DNA of 5,701 nucleotides from Deltaproteobacteria bacterium (GTDB lineage Bacteria > Desulfobacterota > Binatia > UBA9968), in NCBI GenBank assembly GCA_005879435.1, contig VBKX01000624.1, positions 1 through 5,701 on the forward strand, in the 5' to 3' direction. The first letter of the stretch is position 1. Every line of letters starts with the position of its first letter. The translations under genes were made by a program, and so were the position numbers. Of the stretch, positions 1 to 5,701 are shown piece by piece. The notes beneath the pieces are model-generated. The model saw only the letters and a list, made by a program, of their open reading frames with translations. It was not told where the DNA came from and ran no database searches.

Positions 1-808
1 CGCCGATCACTGAATAAACAAAATCCGTGTGCGCCTCGGGTAAGTAGAAAAGTTTTTGCCGGCTCTCGCCCAATCCGCGTCCCCACACCTGGCCAGAGCC
101 GAACGCGATCAGCGACTGAATAACGTGGAACCCGCTGCCGGAGGCATCGCTCCATGGATCTAAGAAGGTCAGCAGACGGCGTAATCGATATTCAGCCTTC
201 GTCATCACATAGATCAACACCGGCAAAGCCATCAGTCCGGTAGCGAGCAGGTGGTGTATCCGCGCCCCACCGATGAACAGCATGAAATAGAGCAGCATGG
301 TCAAGATTAGTGCGGTGCCGAAATCCGGTTCGAGCAACAGCATGCCGGCGAAAATGCCGCCGACGATGAGGTGGGGCAAAATACCTACGGAAAAAGTGCG
401 GATCATCTCCTCTTTCTTCGCCATGGAGCGAGCGAGATAAAATACCAGCGCGAGCTTGGCCAATTCGGACGGCTGAAACGCAAAGCCGGGAAACATGATC
501 CAGCGCCGCGCGCCGCCGCGGCTCACACCTATGCCGGGGATCAGAACCAGGAGGAGAACAACGAAGCTGAGCGCCAAGATCGGGTAAGCAAAGCGCCGGT
601 ACAGCACCGAAGGCACCATCGAGCACGCGATCAAGGCAATCGCTCCCGCGCCCATGGCGATCAATTGCTTGCGAAAGAAATACGTTCCGTCGCCGTAACG
701 CTCCTGCGAGTAAAGATAACTGGTGCTCAACACCATCGTCATTCCCAACGCCAGAAGCGCGACGACGGCGAGGAGCATCCACTTATCAACTGCCAAGCCC
801 TCTCTCAT
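1..808 (-). CDS. ftsW: FtsW, septal peptidoglycan polymerase (SEDS family), 3' end outside window
   Basis: Integral inner-membrane SEDS glycosyltransferase that polymerises lipid II at the division septum with its partner class B PBP (family knowledge). The visible frame runs 269 codons without a stop from ATG at 808 to the window edge; the family is usually about 370-400 residues, so roughly the last third is missing. Seen in the translation: a short cytoplasmic start, a hydrophobic helix at about residues 10-30, further helices, GARRW at 99-103, QPSELAK at 112-118, EPDFGTA at 160-166, DPW at 217-219, and the signature loop GLGESRQKLFYLPEAHTDF around 245-263. Asp262 in HTDF matches the conserved, functionally essential SEDS aspartate. 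The GARRW and GLGESRQK/LPEAHTDF pattern and the dcw position favour FtsW over RodA. The ATG overlaps the murD stop as ATGA. No Shine-Dalgarno lies at a proper distance, so translation is probably coupled to murD. No lesion is visible. Confidence 0.95.
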   Translation of the reverse strand, partial: MREGLAVDKWMLLAVVALLALGMTMVLSTSYLYSQERYGDGTYFFRKQLIAMGAGAIALIACSMVPSVLYRRFAYPILALSFVVLLLVLIPGIGVSRGGARRWIMFPGFAFQPSELAKLALVFYLARSMAKKEEMIRTFSVGILPHLIVGGIFAGMLLLEPDFGTALILTMLLYFMLFIGGARIHHLLATGLMALPVLIYVMTKAEYRLRRLLTFLDPWSDASGSGFHVIQSLIAFGSGQVWGRGLGESRQKLFYLPEAHTDFVYSVIG

Positions 809-2139
809 AATTTTTGTACGAGGCTCTTGAAGACTTTTCCTCGCTCCGCGTAGTTGGAAAATTGGTCGAAGCTCGAGCAGCCCGGCGACAGCAACACCAC
901 GTCGCCCGCGTGCGCGTGCGCCGCCGCCTCGCGCACCGCCGCTTGAAGATCGTCGACGATCACGGTCTCGGTGAGCCCGCCCAGGGCGTGGGCGATGACC
1001 TCCTTGGCGGCGCCGAACAACACCAGCCGGCGAACTTTTTGTTTGATCTCTTCATTGAGCGGCGCGTAATCACCGCCCTTATCGACGCCTCCGGCAAGCA
1101 AAATCACCGGCTCGTTAAAGCTCGCCAGCGATTTCACGACTGCGCCGACGTTCGTCCCCTTGGAGTCGTTGTAGTAACGCACGCCGTCTTTATTGCGCAC
1201 GAACTCCAGACGGTGTTCGAGACCGGGAAAGCGATTCAAAGTTGTCTGAATAAGCTCGCAGGGAACTCCGGCGCACTTCGCCGCCGCGACCGCGGCCATC
1301 ATGTTTTCCACGTTGTGTACGCCCTGAATCTTCACTTCGTCGAGCGCGAATCGCTCCTCGCCGGCGCCGGCGCGCCAAATGATTTCACCGGCCGTGGCGA
1401 AAACGCCCTCGGTCACTTCGGTAAAGCCGAAAGAGACGATGCGGCCTTTGATTCGATTGCGCATGGCCCAAATCCACGGATCGTCGCGGTTGAGGATCGC
1501 CACGTCCTCGCCCCCTTGAACCTCGAAGATGCGCTCCTTGGTGGCGCGGTAATCGGCAAACGACACGTAGCGGTCCAAGTGATCTTCCGTAACATTGAGC
1601 AGCACGGCGATACGCGGGCGAAACTGTTCGATCCACTCCAATTGGAAACTGCTGATCTCCAGAACCGCCCAATCCCAGTCGTTTGAAACCGCGCTGATAA
1701 AGGGCACGCCGAGATTGCCTCCGACAAAAACTCTGTGGCCGCCCGCTTTCATCATCTCGCCGATGAGTGTCGTCGTCGTGCTCTTGCCGTTGGTGCCGGT
1801 CACCGCCACCAACGGCGCTCGGAACGAGCGGTACGCCAGCTCGATTTCGCCGAGCACCGGGATATGCCGCGCGACCGCTTGCTGCAGCAAAGCGTTGTCC
1901 CGCGGCACGCCGGGACTGGGAACGACGACATCGATACCAGCGAGCCAGCTCGCCGGCTCGCCGGCCGAACAGTACTCGATCGGCAGGCCGGCGAGGGCAC
2001 CCATCTCAAGCGCAAGATCCGCCGCGGAACGGAGATCGTTAACCCGCACCTTTGCTCCCTGGTGCGCGAGAAAGCGCGCGCATTCTTGGCCGGTGCGCCC
2101 CAACCCGACCACCAGCACTGTTTTTCCGCTCAAATCCAC
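805..2139 (-). CDS. murD: MurD, UDP-N-acetylmuramoyl-L-alanine--D-glutamate ligase
   Basis: Cytoplasmic ATP-dependent ligase that adds D-glutamate to UDP-MurNAc-L-Ala. It has 444 residues, normal for the family. An N-terminal Rossmann-like domain opens with VLVVGLG (residues 8-14). The central ATPase domain has the P-loop GTNGKST (115-121), NVTEDHLDR (182-190) and Lys201 in RATKER, the position of the carbamylated lysine. HNVEN (275-279) and GLEHR (306-310) follow. The C-terminal domain has DSKGTN (325-330) and ends in the typical LSPGCSSFDQF...RGKVF block. The start is taken as GTG at 2139 because M-D-L-S-G-K matches the family N-terminus. Only a weak GGA lies 2 nt upstream. An in-frame TTG at 2133 has a better-spaced GGAAAG and is a possible alternative. 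The gene lies 18 nt after the mraY stop, and its stop overlaps the ftsW start. It appears complete and intact. Confidence 0.97.
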   Translation of the reverse strand: MDLSGKTVLVVGLGRTGQECARFLAHQGAKVRVNDLRSAADLALEMGALAGLPIEYCSAGEPASWLAGIDVVVPSPGVPRDNALLQQAVARHIPVLGEIELAYRSFRAPLVAVTGTNGKSTTTTLIGEMMKAGGHRVFVGGNLGVPFISAVSNDWDWAVLEISSFQLEWIEQFRPRIAVLLNVTEDHLDRYVSFADYRATKERIFEVQGGEDVAILNRDDPWIWAMRNRIKGRIVSFGFTEVTEGVFATAGEIIWRAGAGEERFALDEVKIQGVHNVENMMAAVAAAKCAGVPCELIQTTLNRFPGLEHRLEFVRNKDGVRYYNDSKGTNVGAVVKSLASFNEPVILLAGGVDKGGDYAPLNEEIKQKVRRLVLFGAAKEVIAHALGGLTETVIVDDLQAAVREAAAHAHAGDVVLLSPGCSSFDQFSNYAERGKVFKSLVQKL

Positions 2140-2157
2140 TTTCCATCGTCGCCGCGC

Positions 2158-3184
2158 TCATCTGAGCTTTAATGTGCTTAAGCCCACGACGGCGCAAATA
2201 AATGAAAGGATCCAAAATCGCACAATGATTTGCGGTTCCTTCCAACCCTTGAGCTCATAATGATGGTGAATCGGCGCCATTAAAAAAACTCGCTTGCGCC
2301 GGACCTTGTAGGAGACCACCTGAAAAATCACCGACAGCGCTTCCATGACGAAGACGCCGCCGACGATGATCAGGAGAATTTCATTCTTGGTCATGACGGC
2401 GACCACGCCGATTGCCGCGCCCAGCGAAAGCGAGCCAACGTCTCCCATGAACATTTGCGCCGGATAGGCGTTGTACCAGAGAAAGCCCAGACCCGCGGCC
2501 ACGACCGCGGCGCAGAAAACGCTCAACTCGCCGACGCCCGCGACGTAGGGAATCTGCAAGTATTCGGCGAGTTTCAAATGTCCGGTCACGTAAGCAATGA
2601 CCGCATAAGTTCCCGCAGCGACCATCACCGGTCCGATCGCTAGGCCATCCAAGCCGTCGGTCAAATTGACGGCGTTTGAGGTGCACACAATCACCAGCAT
2701 CGCGAAAGGTATGTAAAACGGCCCCAGGTCGAAGTGAAAAGTCTTGATAAACGGCACAGCGATTTCCGTGCAACTGGCCCAGCAATTTGCTGCGCGGCGA
2801 CAGTCCTTTGCTATTTTTGCGGGTTAGCTTCAAATAGTCATCTGCGAATCCGACCACGCCGGTTCCCAAAGTAGCGATCAACGCCAGGAGCACGTAGCGG
2901 TTGGCGATGTCGGCCATCATCAAGGTCGAGAAAAAAAGCGCCAGGATGATCAAGGCACCGCCCATCGTGGGCGTGCCCGCTTTGACCGCATGGCTCGCCG
3001 GTCCGTCGTCACGGATCTGCTGGCCGATCTGCTTCTCGGTTAAAGTGCGAATCAGCCAAGGCCCGAGGAGAAACGAGATGAGCAGCGCGAGCAATGCCGC
3101 CATCGCTGCGCGAAAGGTGATGTAGCGAAAAACGTTGAAGCCCGAGTAGCTCATCGAAAGCGGAAACGATAGGTAATAAAGCAA
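2158..3184 (-). pseudogene. mraY: MraY, phospho-MurNAc-pentapeptide translocase, split by a frameshift with missing internal sequence
   Basis: Polytopic inner-membrane enzyme that transfers phospho-MurNAc-pentapeptide to undecaprenyl phosphate, giving lipid I. The 5' part (frame open 3190-2381, homologous down to about 2771) has FNVFRYITFR, the cytoplasmic loop with AGTPTMGG, and the catalytic-type FADDYLK. The 3' part (frame of 2757-2158, open slightly upstream) has NAVNLTDGLDGLA, YNAYPAQMFMGDVGSL and the PIHHHYELKGW block, then ends normally. After LLGQL the homology jumps to TEIAVPFIK in another frame. Joined, the pieces give about 341 residues against a usual 358-360, so about 19 residues, including membrane-spanning sequence, are absent. 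The start is taken as TTG at 3184, giving MLYYLSFPL as in the family, with AGGAG 7 nt upstream; a TTG at 3190 sits only 1 nt from AGGAG. As written the product could not be a working MraY. Assembly error is the simplest explanation; a real lesion is possible. Confidence 0.9.
2767..2773 (-). other. mraY: mraY frame break and deletion junction
   Basis: The upstream frame is family-like down to the Leu codon at 2773-2771. The downstream frame becomes family-like from the ACG codon at 2769-2767, reading T-E-I-A-V-P-F. Restoring the frame between these codons needs 3n+2 extra bases. Comparison with the usual MraY length suggests about 56 missing nucleotides. Beyond the break the upstream frame carries on to 2381 with an arginine-rich, non-membrane sequence unlike MraY, which confirms that it is out of frame there. 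No clear direct repeat flanks the junction. Confidence 0.75.
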
Positions 3185-3191
3185 GTTCAAT

Positions 3192-3196
3192 CTCCT
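3192..3196 (-). promoter_or_regulatory. Ribosome binding site of mraY (AGGAG)
   Basis: AGGAG on the minus strand lies 7 nt before TTG at 3184 but only 1 nt before TTG at 3190, so it favours 3184 as the mraY start. Its first two bases are also the last two of the TAG that ends the corrected murF frame (3197-3195). This suggests translational coupling of murF and mraY. Confidence 0.65.
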
Positions 3197-4534
3197 ATGC
3201 CTTTCCGCTCCTAAGCTCCTGCAAAACTTTTTCCATTGTCATTCCACGGGACCCTTTGAAAAGCAGCCAATCGCCCTTTTTCACCTGGGTGCGCAATCGG
3301 CCGGCGAGTTCGGCGTGGTCCTTGCCGACGACGATTTGTATAAAAAATCGATCGCGGCTTCTGACGCTACGCCGCCCAATCGGCGATGTTCCCTCGCGCT
3401 ACGGTTACCGAGTTCAAACATGTCGCCGAGCACGGCGATCCTCCGGCCGCGGCCGGGCAGATCCCTGAGCGTTTGCAGCGCCGCTGTCATCGAAGCCGGA
3501 TTGGCATTGTAGGCGTCATTGACAATGCCGATCCCTTGCCAGTCTTCGATCTGCATGCGCATAGAAAACGGTCGAGCATTCGCCAATCCGCGACGGATGG
3601 CTGCCAGTTTCACGCCGGCGCCGAGAGTCAACGCCGCTGCGCCCAGGGCGTTCGCAATATTGTGTTGGCCTACATAGCAGAGTGTGACATTGCATCTACG
3701 GCGCCCGACTTGCAGTTTCAATTGCATGCCGCTCGTGCCGCGCATGCGCCACGATTTCGCTCGCACCGAACCACGCTTGCCATAGGTAATCTTGCGTCCT
3801 GGGAATTTCGCGGCGAGCTTGCAAACCCACGGATCGTCGACGTTCACGGCGATCGTCCCGGTCGCTCGCATGCGCCGGTAGAGCGCTCCTTTTTCTCGTG
3901 CTACTCCTGACAGGCTACGCAATCCTTCGAGATGAGCGGCTGCGACCGACGTGATTATTCCGACGTCGGGATCCGCGATCTCTGCAAGCCGCTGGATTTC
4001 ACCGGGATGATTGGTGCCGAGTTCCACGACCGCGACCTTGTCTTGTTTACGCAGTCGCAACAGGGTGAGAGGTAACCCCACTAGGTTGTTGAAATTTCCT
4101 TCCGTCTTTAAGATCCTACCGCGCCAAGATTGGCGGCCGACTGAAGCTTCTTCGAGAATCGCCGCGACCATTTCCTTAGTCGTGGTTTTGCCGTTGGACC
4201 CGGTGATCGCCAGGACCTTGGGGGCAAATTGCTCGCGCCGATAGTGAGCGAGATCGCCCAACGCTCTCAACGTATCAGGCACTTTGATAGTTGTGGCGTC
4301 AGCAAGGCCGGATTTCGGCAACGAACGATTAATGATCACGCACCCGGCGCCACGGCGTACCGCATCGCCGACAAAACGATGGCCGTCATGGTGCTCGCCT
4401 TTCAAAGCAACGAAAACCGAGCCGGGTTTTACTTTAGTCGAATCGGTCACGACTTCACCGAATCGCGTCTTCTTTCCGCCGCGGAGGATCTTGCCGCCAG
4501 TCGCCGCGAGAATTTCTGTTTTGCTCCACCCCAT
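3195..4534 (-). CDS. murF: MurF, UDP-MurNAc-tripeptide--D-alanyl-D-alanine ligase, frameshifted near the C-terminus
   Basis: Cytoplasmic ATP-dependent ligase that adds D-Ala-D-Ala to the UDP-MurNAc-tripeptide, completing the pentapeptide. The N-terminal domain has TDSTKVKPGSVFVALKGE (30-47). The ATPase domain has the P-loop GSNGKTTT (112-119), TEGNFNN (144-150), HLEG (201-204) and Lys215 in REKGALY, probably the carbamylated lysine. GQHNIAN (289-295) and NDAYNANPASM (339-349) follow. The main frame is family-like to Leu398, then ends after 19 unrelated residues at a stop (3283-3281). The true C-terminus, including KKGDWLLFKGSRGM, lies in the -1 frame from 3341 to the TAG at 3197-3195. Joined length is about 446 residues, slightly short, because roughly 20 residues expected before IVVGKDHAEL are absent. 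ATG at 4534 is the only plausible start, since an in-frame TGA lies at 4543-4541. A GAGG sits only 1 nt away, so initiation probably depends on murE coupling. Confidence 0.93.
3341..3347 (-). other. murF: murF frame break at a T6A run
   Basis: The minus strand reads TTTTTTA here, phased so that codons 397-398 are TTT TTA. Upstream the main frame is MurF-like; downstream the -1 frame (ATA CAA ATC...) is MurF-like for 48 codons. One more T would restore the frame, as would a -1 slip on this heptamer, which has the X-XXY-YYZ form of known -1 slippery sites. A short homopolymer is also a common place for sequencing errors. The apparent loss of about 20 residues at the same point argues for a 3n+1 nt deletion rather than either simple explanation. 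Confidence 0.7.
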
Positions 4535-4544
4535 TCCTCGTCAC

Positions 4545-5701
4545 TTACGCGCCAACACGCCGCGCCGATTCTTCGCGCGCGACTTCTCGATCATCGAAGT
4601 GAATCTTGTGGGTGCCTAAAATCTGATAATCTTCGTGTCCCTTGCCGGCGATCAACACCAGATCGCCGGGACTTGCTACGCCGAGCGCGATGCGAATCGC
4701 CGCGCGTCGATCGGCTTCAACATAGTAACCCGGGCCGGTTTCAGGTTTCCGGTTTCCGGTTTGCAAAACTCCAGACTCAAGACGCGAGACGCTAAACTTT
4801 TGGACTCCGGTCGTACGTATGCCGGCTTCCACTTGATTTAAGATCTCGAGCGGATCCTCGGTGCGTGGATTATCGGAAGTGAGCACGACGATGTCACTCA
4901 ATCGACCGGCAATCTCGCCCATCAATGGCCGCTTGCCGCGGTCGCGATCGCCACCACAACCAAAAACCGTAATCAGCTTGCCTTGACTAAGCGGTCGCAC
5001 GGCGCCGAGAACCTTTTCCAGCGCGTCCGGCGAATGGGCGTAATCAATTAAAATGGTGATCGCGAGATTGTTAGCGACTTTTTCTAACCTGCCAGGTACC
5101 GACTTGAGTTGCCTGATGCCTTCTGCCACCGCTTCTGCGTCAAGTCCCAAAGCCATGCCTACGCCCACCGCGCCCAGAATGTTTTGTAGATTGGCGGCGC
5201 CGATCAACGAAGAGTCAAGTTCGATCGTCCGCTCACGCGCTTGAATCGTGCCCCTGAGCCCGCCGACGTCTCTTTCCACCTCCAAGGGCCGCACGTCCCA
5301 TTGCGGTAGCTCGCGACCGTAGGGGTCTTCGCCGTAGATCACCGCGGCCTTGTGCGGCTTTTCGCTGACTTTGAGGTAGTCGGTAAACAAGCGGCTCTTA
5401 GCTGAGAAGTAATCGTCCATGTCGCGGTGAAAATCGAGATGATCACGCGAGAGGTTGGTAAATACGCCGACGTCAAATTCCAAACCCCGCACTCTTTCTT
5501 GAACGAGGGCATGAGACGATACTTCGATAGCGACGGACATGACACCCGCGTCGAACATCTCGGCCAGCATCTCTTGCAAATCGAGCGACTCAGGCGTGGT
5601 GTGATGCGACGGGACGGTCGAGTCACGGTAACGATAGCTGATCGTCCCAATCACACCGGGCTGCAGCTCGGCCGCCTGGAACATGGATTCGATGAGATAG
5701 G
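4545..5701 (-). CDS. murE: MurE, UDP-MurNAc-L-alanyl-D-glutamate--2,6-diaminopimelate ligase, 5' end outside window
   Basis: Cytoplasmic ATP-dependent ligase that adds the third stem-peptide residue. The frame is open from the window edge, starting YLIES, the segment that follows the P-loop in this family, so the N-terminal domain and P-loop lie outside. Visible (counted from Met at 5684): EVSSHAL (54-60), FTNLSRDHLDFH (75-86), SAKSRLF with Lys96 as the likely carbamylated lysine, VPGRLE (196-201), DYAHSPDALE (214-223), FGCGGDRDRGKRPLM (241-255), DNPRTEDP (271-278) and AGKGHEDYQ (346-354). DNPR is the meso-diaminopimelate signature, unlike lysine-adding enzymes. Two oddities: about 21 extra residues (roughly 297-317) encoded by a heptamer array, and about 15 fewer residues than usual after YGREL (122-126). 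The frame stays open throughout. The stop lies 10 nt before murF. Confidence 0.95.
   Translation of the reverse strand, partial: YLIESMFQAAELQPGVIGTISYRYRDSTVPSHHTTPESLDLQEMLAEMFDAGVMSVAIEVSSHALVQERVRGLEFDVGVFTNLSRDHLDFHRDMDDYFSAKSRLFTDYLKVSEKPHKAAVIYGEDPYGRELPQWDVRPLEVERDVGGLRGTIQARERTIELDSSLIGAANLQNILGAVGVGMALGLDAEAVAEGIRQLKSVPGRLEKVANNLAITILIDYAHSPDALEKVLGAVRPLSQGKLITVFGCGGDRDRGKRPLMGEIAGRLSDIVVLTSDNPRTEDPLEILNQVEAGIRTTGVQKFSVSRLESGVLQTGNRKPETGPGYYVEADRRAAIRIALGVASPGDLVLIAGKGHEDYQILGTHKIHFDDREVAREESARRVGA
4735..4797 (-). repeat. Degenerate 7-nt tandem array inserted in frame in murE
   Basis: Nine consecutive 7-nt units fill 63 nt exactly. On the plus strand the first four are CCGGTTT or its variant CAGGTTT, ending at 4762. 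The next five end in AAAC or AGAC, for example GCAAAAC, TCAAGAC and GCGAGAC. On the opposite strand these five read GTTTNNN or GTCTNNN, so the array looks like two inverted halves meeting near 4763, where GTTTGCAAAAC forms a small partial palindrome. Because 9 x 7 = 63 is divisible by 3, murE stays in frame. The encoded segment (SVSRLESG and TGNRKPETG) has no counterpart in typical MurE proteins. It lies between the DNPRTEDP helix and the DRR-containing segment of the C-terminal domain. Confidence 0.85.

Noticed and set aside
192..782. 196-codon minus-strand open frame
   Set aside because: It overlaps ftsW in another frame; the ftsW frame has the SEDS motifs and membrane helices, while this one is Arg and His rich.
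371..853. 160-codon plus-strand open frame
   Set aside because: It lies antisense to ftsW and the murD end. The composition is rich in Arg, His and Gln with no recognisable domain, as expected for a shadow of GC-rich coding sequence.
814..1686. 290-codon plus-strand open frame
   Set aside because: It is antisense to murD, whose own frame carries every family motif. The antisense translation shows no domain and is explained by codon bias.
1595..2260. 221-codon plus-strand open frame
   Set aside because: It runs antisense across the murD start and the mraY end. It is Ser, Arg and Pro rich with no motif or ribosome binding site.
2158..2757. Separate 199-residue protein starting at GTG 2757
   Set aside because: The frame continues upstream of this GTG with MraY-like residues (TEIA) and lacks the N-terminal half needed for activity, so it is treated as the 3' part of a broken mraY.
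4122..4135. Perfect inverted repeat CGCCAA-N2-TTGGCG
   Set aside because: It is short, sits inside intact murF coding sequence, has no T run after it and no second copy, so neither a terminator nor an operator is supported.

Overview
The window is a stretch of a bacterial division and cell-wall (dcw) cluster, read entirely from the minus strand. In transcription order it holds murE (5' end outside the window), murF, mraY, murD and ftsW (3' end outside the window). This is the classic dcw order. Together the genes build the peptidoglycan precursor: MurE adds the third stem-peptide residue, MurD the second and MurF the terminal dipeptide, all in the cytoplasm. MraY then loads the finished muropeptide onto undecaprenyl phosphate at the inner membrane, and FtsW polymerises the flipped lipid II at the septum. 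The genes are packed as one operon, with gaps of 10, about 10 and 18 nt and one 4-nt ATGA overlap. No stretch over 300 nt lacks a gene, and I see no internal promoter, terminator, RNA gene, mobile element or CRISPR array.

Organism: the window is GC-rich and the cluster order is standard. MurE carries the DNPR signature of meso-diaminopimelate-adding enzymes, which points to a DAP-type, probably Gram-negative bacterium. The general protein style resembles Deltaproteobacteria, NC10 or related uncultured lineages, but this is an impression and not a classification.

Three places break the ordinary picture. (1) murE contains a 63-nt array of nine degenerate 7-nt units at 4735-4797, inserted in frame, which adds about 21 residues to a loop of the C-terminal domain. 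(2) mraY is split into two frames near 2767-2773, and about 19 residues expected there, including membrane-spanning sequence, are absent. (3) murF changes frame at a T6A run (3341-3347) close to its C-terminus, and about 20 residues expected at that point also seem to be missing. murE may have a further in-frame shortfall of about 15 residues near 5307. Because mraY and murF are normally essential and single-copy, assembly or sequencing error is the leading explanation for (2) and (3). Real decay or a second copy cannot be excluded from this sequence.

I do not see a new biological system here. The heptamer insertion inside an essential ligase gene is the most interesting genuine signal.
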